Part shown: positions 19,771-27,725 of the stretch, one piece after another | How positions within the stretch are numbered: position 1 is the stretch's first letter | Layout of the letters: every line of letters starts with the position of its first letter | Assembly: GCF_013282665.1 (NCBI RefSeq) | Contig: NZ_CP054041.1 | Coordinates: 940,501-1,004,500 of the forward strand | Direction of reading: 5' to 3' | DNA length: 64,000 bases | Source of the DNA: Listeria monocytogenes | GTDB taxonomy: Bacteria; Bacillota; Bacilli; Lactobacillales; Listeriaceae | Translations under genes and position numbers: made by a program | Notes under the pieces: generated by a model | Database searches by the model: none | What the model was told of the DNA's origin: nothing | The model's input: only the letters and a program-made list of their open reading frames with translations

Positions 19771-21111
19771 GTGGTTAACGTGATTCGATTTTTTAAAATA
19801 GTTACACCGATACTCTTATCTTTTTCTCTTGTCGCTTGTGGTTCTGCAAGTGGCAAAACGGAAAAAATTACTGCGCCAATTGAGAAAGACCGTAATTTAT
19901 CGATGGTCGTAACGACGGATGTTCATTACTTTGCTCCATCACTAACCGACAACGGAAAAGCTTTTGAAAAATATGTGGCTGCGGGTGATGGGAAACAGTT
20001 AGCTTATAGTGATGAAATAACCGATGCTTTTTTAGCGGATGTCGAGTCCAAAAAGACAGACGTTCTTATTATTAGCGGCGACCTTACGAACAACGGTGAA
20101 AAAACAAGTCATGAGGAGTTAGCCAAAAAACTTACTCAAGTAGAGAAAAATGGGACGCAAGTTTTTGTTGTTCCGGGTAATCATGATATTAACAATCCTT
20201 GGGCCCGCAAATTTGAAAAAGAGAAGCAGTTACCAACCGACACTATATCACCAACAGATTTCAGTAAAATTTATAGTGACTTTGGATATGGAGACGCTAT
20301 TTCAAGAGATGAGTTTTCGCTGAGTTATTTAGCTGCTCCTTCTTCCAAAGTATGGCTACTAATGTTAGACACAGCAATTTATAAAACAAATATGCAGCAA
20401 GGAAATCCCACAACAGAAGGTGGACTAACAGCAGGAACATTAGATTGGATAAAAGAAAGCAGTGCGCTTGCTAAGAAAAATGGTGCTAAACTTATCCCTG
20501 TTTTGCACCATAATTTAACTGATCATAATGATGTCATCCAAAAAGGTTATACGATTAATTATAATCAACAAGTAATTGATGCTCTTACGACAGGCTCTAT
20601 GGATTTTTCTTTAAGTGGTCATATTCATACGCAAAATATCCGCTCTGCGAAAAGCACAGATGGCAAAGAAATCACCGATATCGTAACTAATGCCCTCTCT
20701 GTTTTCCCGCATAAATATGGCAATATTACTTATAGCGCAAAAAACAAAAACTTCACGTATCAATCACAAAAATTAGATATGGAAGCTTGGGCAAAAGCAC
20801 AAGGCTCTAAGGATGAAAATTTGCTTCATTTTAATCAATTTGATTACGAAACTTTTTATAATAGTGGCTACGATAAGGCAATGATGGATTTAATGACCGA
20901 TGAATCTTATGATAAATACAGCCAAGCAGATAAGGAAAAAATGGCAGATACCATGGGATTAAATAACATGTATTTCTTCGCTGGAACTGCCCCTCCAAAA
21001 TCTGACGGTATGGCGTTATGGGATTCTGCACCAAATTCATTTTTGAAAGATTACGTTTTAAGTTCGTCTAATCCACCTAAGAAAAGTAATGATTACTATG
21101 TTAGTCCTTAA
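19771..21111 (+). CDS. Lipoprotein metallophosphoesterase, likely cyclic-nucleotide phosphodiesterase
   Basis: The 446-residue protein has a signal peptide ending in lipobox LVAC (Cys near residue 23), so it should be anchored outside the membrane. The calcineurin-like metal-binding motifs are complete: DVHYF near 51, GDLTNNGEKTSHEE near 110, GNHDINNPW near 147, LHHNLTDHN near 246 and GHIHTQN near 287. A protein of this type from L. monocytogenes (Lmo2642) has been crystallised and described as a cyclic-nucleotide phosphodiesterase; the link to this gene is from memory. The GTG start has only a weak ribosome binding site, so the exact start is uncertain. It may be read through from dmkB. Confidence 0.82.
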   Translation: MVNVIRFFKIVTPILLSFSLVACGSASGKTEKITAPIEKDRNLSMVVTTDVHYFAPSLTDNGKAFEKYVAAGDGKQLAYSDEITDAFLADVESKKTDVLIISGDLTNNGEKTSHEELAKKLTQVEKNGTQVFVVPGNHDINNPWARKFEKEKQLPTDTISPTDFSKIYSDFGYGDAISRDEFSLSYLAAPSSKVWLLMLDTAIYKTNMQQGNPTTEGGLTAGTLDWIKESSALAKKNGAKLIPVLHHNLTDHNDVIQKGYTINYNQQVIDALTTGSMDFSLSGHIHTQNIRSAKSTDGKEITDIVTNALSVFPHKYGNITYSAKNKNFTYQSQKLDMEAWAKAQGSKDENLLHFNQFDYETFYNSGYDKAMMDLMTDESYDKYSQADKEKMADTMGLNNMYFFAGTAPPKSDGMALWDSAPNSFLKDYVLSSSNPPKKSNDYYVSP

Positions 21112-21117
21112 ATAGCA

Positions 21118-21157
21118 AAAAACTGGTGAGCCGCAAAAGGCTTACCAGTTTTTTTGT
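21118..21157. terminator. Bidirectional terminator between the phosphoesterase and the DUF4003-type gene
   Basis: A 12-bp stem AACTGGTGAGCC / GGCTTACCAGTT with a 6-nt loop is flanked by A-runs on the left and T-runs on the right. It can serve both convergent genes. Confidence 0.85.
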
Positions 21158-21158
21158 A

Positions 21159-22145
21159 TTAACTAGATGCGGCGGCTGCACTCGCTGCCGCTGCCGCACT
21201 TACTGCTGCCGCTTGTTCCATCGCGATTAAAATATGCACATTGACCATTAATCCTTCTAATTGTTCCTTACTCATTTGCCCTGATTGTTTTTCTGTATAT
21301 AGGCTTATCGCCAGAGCTGTAACGAATTCCCGTCCGAATCGCAAACCTGGTTGTTGCTGCAATTCATCAATTAAGTTTACTAAACCTGAATCGATTTTTC
21401 GCCCGTCCATGACAAAAGCTAAAATCCCGATACTTGAGTAATGTAGCGGTTTTACTTTTATCCCTTTTTGACGTAGTTCTTCTACAATATTATCTACTCT
21501 CCGGATGAATTTGCTATCTTTTTCACCGTACAAAAGTGTTCCCGTTGTTGCCAAAAATTGTAAGCTATCATTCTTGCGGAAACCTTTCGCGGCGAACGCT
21601 TGAAAATAGTACTCTGTTATTTCTGCCAATTTCGTGGTATTTTCTTCCGGAAGATTAGCTAAGAAAACAGCCGTTGTCACATCTTCACTTTTGGTTAAAA
21701 ATGGGTGATCTTTTTTGAAAAGTTGGTGGATTGTTTTTGCTTTTTGGGCCGTCTTTGTTGGATTTTCTGATTCTAGTAATAAGTATGCCGCAAAGTAAGT
21801 ATATTCTGTGCGCTGGAATCCCGCTTGGATTAACGTGTTATAGTTAGCAATTACTTGCTGAACGCTCTCACCGCTGGCATTATTGTTTGCCATAAGTAAT
21901 CCTACCAAGGATGCACGAACATTCCCGTTTAGCGCTGTGAACATGCCTAGTTGTCGCTTAATTTCTTTATTTATTTCACTAAATTTCTCCGGATTAACCA
22001 CTTCATTATTTCCCGCAAAAAGACGAGCAATCAGAAAGCGAATTCGTTTATCGATAAAACTAACACCACTCGTTTTCACTAACTCATAGTTCTTCATCAA
22101 TAATTTCGTTGCTTGTTCGCTATCAAATACATATGCTGAATCCAT
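21159..22145 (-). CDS. DUF4003-type protein with Ala-rich C-terminus
   Basis: This is a predicted soluble, largely helical protein of 328 residues with no signal peptide or catalytic motif that I recognise. It resembles the Firmicute DUF4003 family. The last ~25 residues are almost only Ala and Ser, probably a flexible or helical tail. The ATG at 22145 was chosen because AAAGGAG lies 8 nt upstream; a GTG nine bases further upstream abuts that site. The function is unknown. It is separated from the cluster on its right by the terminator at 22218-22245. Confidence 0.75.
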   Translation of the reverse strand: MDSAYVFDSEQATKLLMKNYELVKTSGVSFIDKRIRFLIARLFAGNNEVVNPEKFSEINKEIKRQLGMFTALNGNVRASLVGLLMANNNASGESVQQVIANYNTLIQAGFQRTEYTYFAAYLLLESENPTKTAQKAKTIHQLFKKDHPFLTKSEDVTTAVFLANLPEENTTKLAEITEYYFQAFAAKGFRKNDSLQFLATTGTLLYGEKDSKFIRRVDNIVEELRQKGIKVKPLHYSSIGILAFVMDGRKIDSGLVNLIDELQQQPGLRFGREFVTALAISLYTEKQSGQMSKEQLEGLMVNVHILIAMEQAAAVSAAAAASAAAASS

Positions 22146-22213
22146 CGGCCACACTCCTTTATCGTTTTTATTTAGTTTAATTATAGCGCAATCTATAGAA
22201 ATACTCTAACCTA

Positions 22214-22246
22214 TCAAAAAAGTCTAGGCGCTAACCTAGACTTTTC
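22214..22246 (-). terminator. Terminator of the aldolase/SIS operon
   Basis: An 11-bp perfect stem AAAAGTCTAGG / CCTAGACTTTT with a 6-nt loop is followed on the minus strand by a T-run. It closes the operon that begins near 27586. Confidence 0.88.
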
Positions 22247-22250
22247 TTTC

Positions 22251-22994
22251 TTATAAATTCATTCCAAGCAATGGAATTCGCTCGTTGTATTTATCAACAA
22301 GTGCTTGGTTATGTGCATCGGCATTTTCAACATTTCCACTAATAAATACTGGTGGTGTAAAGTTGTCGTTTACCATTTTTTCGATTGCTTCTGCAAAAAT
22401 AGATTGCAAGATGACTGCGCCCGTTACCGTCGATGTTGGAGCAAATGCAATATCGAAGTTTGCCGATTTTAGGACGGCATCTCCTTTGACGGCACCGTTA
22501 TCAATTACAATGTCCCCTGTATCAGATAAACGTTTTCCGGATGTGTGACGAGATTTTTGGCTAGCGGAGTATTGGAGCGAAGTAATCACGATAACAAATG
22601 CACCTTTTTCGCGCGCAATTTCAGCAACATCAATTGGTACGGGGTTTCGCCCAGATGTTGATAACACAATCATGATATCGCCAGGACGGATATCCTCCTC
22701 TGCCATAAATGTTTTTGCATAATCATTTTTTCGTTCCAAGACAGATGACGCCGCAGCTCCCTCGTGAAGCATAAGTGGTTCATGTAAAATCGGATGAATC
22801 GCCGCAAGCCCACCTGCACGGTAAAATACTTCCTCTGTTAAAATATGCGAGTGACCGCAACCAAATAAATGGATTACTCCGTCGTTTTCGATGGACTCGG
22901 CTACCTTCGCTCCTGCTTCTTTTACATAATCCGCTTCATTATCAAGAATGTTTTCTAATAAACGAACCGTAATATCGATGTAATTATTAATCAT
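22251..22994 (-). CDS. SIS-domain sugar-phosphate isomerase/deaminase-like protein
   Basis: The 247-residue cytoplasmic protein has an SIS fold. HLFGCGHSH near residues 42-50 and IVLSTSGRNPVPIDVA near 107-122 match the phosphosugar-binding loops of the family (UPF0309 type). SIS proteins isomerise, deaminate or bind amino-sugar phosphates; which applies here cannot be read from the sequence. It is the last gene of the operon and starts directly after the aldolase stop codon, with GGAGGGG inside the aldolase 3' end. In context it probably handles an amino-sugar-derived intermediate. Confidence 0.82.
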   Translation of the reverse strand: MINNYIDITVRLLENILDNEADYVKEAGAKVAESIENDGVIHLFGCGHSHILTEEVFYRAGGLAAIHPILHEPLMLHEGAAASSVLERKNDYAKTFMAEEDIRPGDIMIVLSTSGRNPVPIDVAEIAREKGAFVIVITSLQYSASQKSRHTSGKRLSDTGDIVIDNGAVKGDAVLKSANFDIAFAPTSTVTGAVILQSIFAEAIEKMVNDNFTPPVFISGNVENADAHNQALVDKYNERIPLLGMNL

Positions 22995-23714
22995 TTAATT
23001 CCCCTCCAAAGCAGCAAAAATTTTCGCGATTTCTTCTGGTTTTGTCCGACCTGTGACTTTATCAATTGTTTTTCCAAAAATATGCGGCATATAAAAGGGA
23101 ATTCCTGTGGACTTGATGGCGGTTGTTATTTCAAGGATGTTTTCAGCGCCAATCCCTCCTGCCGGCTCAATGCCATAAATGCCCTTATCTGCTGCAATTT
23201 TTGTTAAATAAACTAGTTCATCTAAATATTTTGTGCCTTCAATGCTCATAAATTTGATGGACGGGATGTTGGCGGATAAACAATAATCGACAGCTTCTTC
23301 TGCGGTAATTTCGTCTCCGGAAGATAGTTTGACGATGCCAACTTTCCCGGTTGGACGAACGAGTGCATTAGTGTATGTTTCCGGGAGCAAGCCATTTGTT
23401 AATCCCGAGGTTTCGATTGGTTGGTTAATATGAGTGTTTGGAACAAGACGAGCAATATGAAGAACATCACGCCAGTTTTGCCAGTCTCCGCCACCACCTA
23501 GGCCAACACTAATAACTGGAGCTGTTGTTTGCAATTCTTTCACCACATTTGCGGCTTCTTCTGCTGTTTCATAGTTCGTTGCAACGATTCCCGGAACAGC
23601 AAAACCGCGCGCCGCTTCCATGACTTCCAGACTATTTTCTTTATCTTTCGCTAAAAAATTGAATAGCGCAAAATTATTCCATTTCGGTAGATTTTCGAAT
23701 TTTTTCTTGTTCAA
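22995..23714 (-). CDS. KDGP aldolase family protein (DgaF type)
   Basis: The 239-residue protein resembles the KDGP aldolases of D-glucosaminate pathways, which split 2-keto-3-deoxy-6-phosphogluconate into pyruvate and glyceraldehyde-3-phosphate. SVGLGGGGDWQNWRDV near residues 74-89, VKLSSGDEITAEEAV near 128-142 and IEPAGGIGAENILEI near 180-194 form the expected barrel loops. The TTG start at 23714 lies inside the upstream amidohydrolase gene (41-bp overlap), with GGAG 10 nt before it. Later in-frame starts would remove conserved N-terminal residues. No KDG kinase or dehydratase lies nearby, so the route to the aldolase substrate differs from the classical one. Confidence 0.82.
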   Translation of the reverse strand: MNKKKFENLPKWNNFALFNFLAKDKENSLEVMEAARGFAVPGIVATNYETAEEAANVVKELQTTAPVISVGLGGGGDWQNWRDVLHIARLVPNTHINQPIETSGLTNGLLPETYTNALVRPTGKVGIVKLSSGDEITAEEAVDYCLSANIPSIKFMSIEGTKYLDELVYLTKIAADKGIYGIEPAGGIGAENILEITTAIKSTGIPFYMPHIFGKTIDKVTGRTKPEEIAKIFAALEGN

Positions 23715-24423
23715 GTTTTATCAACTCCACACATGTTTTTAACGTTTTTTCAATCAAGTATTCGCCTTTTTCTGCCGTTGCTAAAGTTGCTTCTCCCAGA
23801 ACTGCTGTCTTCGTGAAATTTTGCCACGGGGTTGGGGTGAAATCCGCATCGATTGGTAAAATTGGCGGATCATCTATGGCACGACTCATATCTGCATTTT
23901 CTGGGGACAAGTAGAGCATGAGAGATGTTTCAATTTCACAAGCATGAATGTACGTATGATGATTAGCTTTTCCTTCGCGCACGTCCATTGCTAATTTTTG
24001 GATATTCGGGTAAAAAATGTGCAAGATAACCATATCCGGATATTTTGCATATAGTTCGCGCGCAGCATCTTTGAGCGCCGCCATATTGCCAAGGTGTCCG
24101 CTCACTGGAACAAACAGCCGAAATCCTTGTTTATAAAGGCTTTCCCCGATTTCTATGACTACTCTTGTAACTGTTTCATTAGATAATGTTAAGCTTCCAG
24201 GAAAATCTTGCAGGCTCCAAACTTGGCCATATGGCAATACTGGAAGTACAAATCCGTCTGTTTCCGCCGCTATTTTCGCAGAATATTCTGACGCTAAAAT
24301 ATTGTCTGTTCCTAGTGGCAAATGGGGCCCATGCGCTTCGACTGCTCCTATTGGCAAAATGACTGGTTTGGTTTTCGTGATTTTTGCGCCAATATCAAAT
24401 GAATTTTCATCTGCATATAACAC
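23674..24423 (-). CDS. Creatininase-family amidohydrolase
   Basis: The 249-residue protein carries the metal-binding motif of the creatininase/formamide hydrolase family: LPIGAVEAHGPHLPLGTD near residues 23-40 (Glu, His, Asp ligands), PVSGHLGNMAA near 105 and HACEIETSLML near 162-172. Members cleave cyclic or linear amides and include creatininase, the riboflavin-pathway ArfB and MftE. Its position in a PTS sugar cluster suggests it opens an amide or lactam in the imported compound or an intermediate. It starts with GTG after AGGAGG and overlaps the aldolase gene. Confidence 0.8.
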   Translation of the reverse strand: MLYADENSFDIGAKITKTKPVILPIGAVEAHGPHLPLGTDNILASEYSAKIAAETDGFVLPVLPYGQVWSLQDFPGSLTLSNETVTRVVIEIGESLYKQGFRLFVPVSGHLGNMAALKDAARELYAKYPDMVILHIFYPNIQKLAMDVREGKANHHTYIHACEIETSLMLYLSPENADMSRAIDDPPILPIDADFTPTPWQNFTKTAVLGEATLATAEKGEYLIEKTLKTCVELIKLEQEKIRKSTEME

Positions 24424-24435
24424 AGCTTTCGCCTC

Positions 24436-25428
24436 CTATTTTTTAAATGTAAAACATCTTGCCGGGTTATCTACGAAGAATTTTTTGACTAACTTTTCTC
24501 CGTCAAAGCCTTTTTCGTTTGCTTCGTCAATAAAGCGTGGCACCCATTTTTTGGCGATGTATTCAAGGCCCGGGCCATGTCCGTAATGTTTATAATAGGT
24601 TTTGCGCGCTGTATCACCACTAACTAAAATCTGGTCTTCAAAACCTTCCGAAACTAGATATAGAATTGCGGCGATCCGAGCACTTTCTGGTGCGTATTTG
24701 ATTTTTGCAATGCCATCGAATGACATGAATGCGCCTGTTTTTGCAACTTGCTTGTGATAATACGGGTCTAGGTTGCGGTCCATATGCCCAATAGAAAGAT
24801 ATTCTAACGGGATATTTTCTTGTTTTAAAATCTCAATTTGCTCTAAAGCCATCGTTCCTGCTTCTGTGTGAGAATGAATTGGCGCTTTTGTCTCGTGATG
24901 CGCTCTAGCAACCGCGCGTATCGTCTTTTCTTCTAAAGGTGTAATCATATTGTAGCCAGTACCAAATTTCACCTGACCGGCCTTATACGGCGTTCCTTCA
25001 AGCCCATTTTCGACTTCATTTACAACGAATTCCGTTAGTTTTTCTATAGGAGTATGTTCAATCCATTCATAATAGGTTTCAAAATCCCCGATGATTGGCT
25101 TCAGTTCTGGTTTGATTTTTCCGTCCCATAAGAAACTTTTGTTAAAGCCAGCTGTTCCAACGATTTGAATGCCCGTTTCTTGGGAAATTTGCGCCACATC
25201 GAGCACGCGTCTGCCATAATCAACCGCCGTTGCATCGACAATTGTTTTTCCGCCTAAATCTGCGAAATCTTGTACGTCAAGCTGCGATTTTTCTTTATCA
25301 TCCAAAAGTAAATCATCGGCATCTCGTTCTTGCCAGTAAGCCGGCACACAAACGATATGCTCGTGTGAATAAGTGAAGCCCAACTGATCAGGGGCGATAT
25401 CTCCATAAAAAGTACGAATAAAACTCAT
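24436..25428 (-). CDS. Phosphotriesterase-family metal-dependent hydrolase
   Basis: The 330-residue TIM-barrel protein belongs to the phosphotriesterase family (PTE/PHP). Metal ligands are visible: YSHEHI near residues 20-25, VKFGTGYN with the probable carboxylated Lys near 151, HSHTEAGT near 182, SIGHMDRN near 212 and SGDTARKTY near 269. Family members in sugar clusters often act as lactonases on phosphorylated aldonolactones, so a lactonase role after PTS import is plausible. An unusual terminator lies between this gene and the PTS IIC gene upstream (25447-25488). Confidence 0.83.
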   Translation of the reverse strand: MSFIRTFYGDIAPDQLGFTYSHEHIVCVPAYWQERDADDLLLDDKEKSQLDVQDFADLGGKTIVDATAVDYGRRVLDVAQISQETGIQIVGTAGFNKSFLWDGKIKPELKPIIGDFETYYEWIEHTPIEKLTEFVVNEVENGLEGTPYKAGQVKFGTGYNMITPLEEKTIRAVARAHHETKAPIHSHTEAGTMALEQIEILKQENIPLEYLSIGHMDRNLDPYYHKQVAKTGAFMSFDGIAKIKYAPESARIAAILYLVSEGFEDQILVSGDTARKTYYKHYGHGPGLEYIAKKWVPRFIDEANEKGFDGEKLVKKFFVDNPARCFTFKK

Positions 25429-25446
25429 TTTTTAAAACTTCCTTTC

Positions 25447-25488
25447 AAAAAACCTCTTCCTCTTGAATGCTAAACAAGGAAGAGGTTT
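25447..25488 (-). terminator. Intra-operon terminator between PTS IIC and hydrolase genes
   Basis: A perfect stem with arms AAACCTCTTCCT and AGGAAGAGGTTT and a 15-nt loop is followed by TTTTTT on the minus strand, 10 bp after the IIC stop codon. It should reduce expression of the four catabolic genes relative to the PTS genes. Confidence 0.78.
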
Positions 25489-25497
25489 AGATTTTAC

Positions 25498-26796
25498 TTA
25501 AAAGAATAATTTCGCTAACATGCTGACAATTGGTCCGAGGATAAACATATCTGAGTCGGCTGCCCACATGGCTGTATCTGGAACAGTCGTATTGATAAAG
25601 AAGGTAACCATAATATATTGTCCCCAAGCCACAACCGTAGCTGTTAAGAATCCACCTATCAATGCTCCTCTCACCCCACCAGTTGAGTTACCGAATACCC
25701 CAGCAACTGCCCCGTGGAAGAAGAGAACGATCATTGTTGGCACAAACACGTAGCCAACTGTATTTCCAAGTACTACTAACCAGATAATCGCTCCAATGAA
25801 CGCACCCACGAAACCAATGATTACGGAGTTTGGCGCATATGGATAAACAATTGGTGCATCTAGCGCAGGTTTCGCACCCGGTACAAGTTTTGTTGCAATA
25901 CCATTGAATGCCGGTACGATTTCACCGATAAACATCCGCACACCTACAAGAACGATGGCGATACCAGCGGCAAACGTAAAGGACTGAACGATGGAGTATA
26001 CGATGAAGCTTTGATTTCCAGCTTCTGCGATTAATTTTTCTGCTCCTGGTGTTTTCTTCACCATCAGAATCACTGCCCCGACGACGAACAGAATCCCCAT
26101 TGTTAGAGCTGTAATAACGTTCGAGTCACGTAGGAACTCTAATTTTTTTGGTAAATTAATATGTTCTGCATCATTTTTCTTATTCCCAAACACTTTCCCT
26201 AGCAAAGCGGATAGAATCGCTACACTGGATGAAGTATGTCCTAACGCGACGTTATCATTCCCAGTAATTTTACGTAAGAATGGTTGTGTAATTGCTGGTT
26301 GTAATGTCCAGTAAAGACCCATAATTACTGCTAAGAAAAGTACAAGTCCCCAGAACGGAATATCTCCACCGACAGCTTGCACAGTAATTCCTGCAAAAAT
26401 GGTTGTTGTCCAGAACATCATATGACCAGTTAAATAAATGTACTTAAATGGTGTAAATCTTGCTAATAATACGTTGACTAAAAATCCAAGAGTCATCGCA
26501 AGTGTTACGGCACTACCAAATTTTGCATTAAAGGCTTCTTGTCCTAAAAATCCTGCAAGTGGCGGTGTCTCTAACCCAAATACTTCTTTCCACATTGGTT
26601 CGAAAATCCCAAGGGAACCAGTAATAACAGCCGCACCAGCGTTAATAATTAAGAATCCAATAATTGCCTTGAACGTTCCGCTAATAACTTGGCTTAAATT
26701 TTTCTTCTGTAAAAGTAACCCGAGAAGTACGATAAAACCTAAAAGTATGGCTGGGGTTCCAAAAAAGTTATTGGCAATCCACGTAATAATCTCCAT
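25498..26796 (-). CDS. PTS ascorbate-family (SgaT/UlaA) IIC permease
   Basis: This is a polytopic membrane permease of 432 residues with about ten hydrophobic helices. It is similar to the UlaA/SgaT IIC family (GFLIINAGAAVITGSLGIFEP near residues 47-67; ARFTPFKYIYLTGHMMFW near 112-129). It imports and co-phosphorylates a substrate using the adjacent IIB and IIA. The family handles L-ascorbate and other sugar acids, but the neighbouring enzymes are not the ula ascorbate set, so the substrate here is probably different. Confidence 0.87.
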   Translation of the reverse strand: MEIITWIANNFFGTPAILLGFIVLLGLLLQKKNLSQVISGTFKAIIGFLIINAGAAVITGSLGIFEPMWKEVFGLETPPLAGFLGQEAFNAKFGSAVTLAMTLGFLVNVLLARFTPFKYIYLTGHMMFWTTTIFAGITVQAVGGDIPFWGLVLFLAVIMGLYWTLQPAITQPFLRKITGNDNVALGHTSSSVAILSALLGKVFGNKKNDAEHINLPKKLEFLRDSNVITALTMGILFVVGAVILMVKKTPGAEKLIAEAGNQSFIVYSIVQSFTFAAGIAIVLVGVRMFIGEIVPAFNGIATKLVPGAKPALDAPIVYPYAPNSVIIGFVGAFIGAIIWLVVLGNTVGYVFVPTMIVLFFHGAVAGVFGNSTGGVRGALIGGFLTATVVAWGQYIMVTFFINTTVPDTAMWAADSDMFILGPIVSMLAKLFF

Positions 26797-26822
26797 TTTT
26801 TTCCCACCTTTTTTTGTCTTAT

Positions 26823-27095
26823 TTAACTATTGATTGCTTCAGTTAATGCCGTCTTAATTTCTGCGTTGTCAAAATAGTTGTTGACGATAACTACTTTGGC
26901 ACTTGTATCTGTTCCAAGTGTTTCTGCTAACTCTTGGCTTGTTACGATAATATCCACATTCATCGAGCGAGCAGCTGATACATCAATGTGCTCCACGTCT
27001 GCGTCAACTCCCATGTCACGTAAAACTGTTTCTACATTCATTCGTAAAATTAGGCTTGTTCCTTGACCAAGTCCACACACAGCTAAAATTTTCAT
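26823..27095 (-). CDS. PTS IIB component, ascorbate family
   Basis: The 90-residue cytoplasmic phosphocarrier has the active-site Cys near residue 6 within ILAVCGLGQGTSLI, a P-loop-like IIB motif. It relays phosphate from IIA to the incoming substrate. It lies two bases after the IIA gene and 26 bp before the IIC gene. Confidence 0.88.
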   Translation of the reverse strand: MKILAVCGLGQGTSLILRMNVETVLRDMGVDADVEHIDVSAARSMNVDIIVTSQELAETLGTDTSAKVVIVNNYFDNAEIKTALTEAINS

Positions 27096-27097
27096 CG

Positions 27098-27532
27098 TTA
27101 TCCCTCCACTAATTCTCCAATTGCTTGGTAATCTTCTGACTGAATCAATTTTTCAATATTATCATTGTTACTAAGCAAGGAGACGATTTTTTGAATGACT
27201 TTCAAATGTGCCTCACTCGAAGTAGCTGCGAGTCCAAAAACTAATCGTACGGGATCATTCGCGGCGTGTCCGAAATTCACGCCTTCTTTTAATACGACTA
27301 GTGATACGGCAGAGTTTTCCACACCATCCGTTGGTCTTGCATGCGGAATGGCTATTTGAGGTGCAATGACAAAGTACGCACCATTTTCATGATAAGATTC
27401 CACCATTTTTTCTACATACTGCTCGCTCACATAACCTGCATTCACTAATAATTCTCCTGCTTGCACGATAGCTTCGTCAGCATTTTTAGCTGATCCATGC
27501 AGATTCACAAGCTCTTTATCCAAAAAAGACAT
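27098..27532 (-). CDS. PTS IIA component, fructose/mannitol-ascorbate type
   Basis: The 144-residue phosphocarrier has the active-site His in IAIPHARPTDGVE, near residue 64. It accepts phosphate from HPr and passes it to the downstream IIB. It is the first gene of the operon, behind a TATAAT and a cre-like palindrome. Confidence 0.88.
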   Translation of the reverse strand: MSFLDKELVNLHGSAKNADEAIVQAGELLVNAGYVSEQYVEKMVESYHENGAYFVIAPQIAIPHARPTDGVENSAVSLVVLKEGVNFGHAANDPVRLVFGLAATSSEAHLKVIQKIVSLLSNNDNIEKLIQSEDYQAIGELVEG

Positions 27533-27554
27533 ATCTCTTCATCCCTTCTAACTA

Positions 27555-27591
27555 ATTGATAGCGCTATCAATAACTTACACTCTTATTATA
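27555..27591 (-). promoter_or_regulatory. Promoter and cre-like palindrome of the PTS/aldolase operon
   Basis: TATAAT (27586-27591, minus strand) has no good -35 element, as expected for an activator-dependent promoter. The 18-bp perfect palindrome ATTGATAGCGCTATCAAT at 27555-27572 matches the catabolite-responsive consensus TGWAANCGNTNWCA with one mismatch. It lies downstream of the -10, so CcpA binding would block transcription. Confidence 0.6.
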
Positions 27592-27681
27592 GCTGTAGTG
27601 CAATCATTTAAAAAAGCCCAATTCCTTTCTTTTCGAAAGTGCAAAAAATAGACTGTTACATTTTGTTGTTAGCGAGCATAC

Positions 27682-27720
27682 AAAAAAGCCAGCGCGGCAT
27701 CTTGGTGCCCCACTGGCTCT
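27682..27720 (-). terminator. Terminator of the PRD regulator gene
   Basis: On the minus strand GCCAG and CTGGC arms extend through a GGCA/TGCC pairing with one mismatch and a loop, followed by TTTTTT. It ends the regulator transcript just before the PTS operon promoter region. Confidence 0.8.
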
Positions 27721-27725
27721 ATCGC

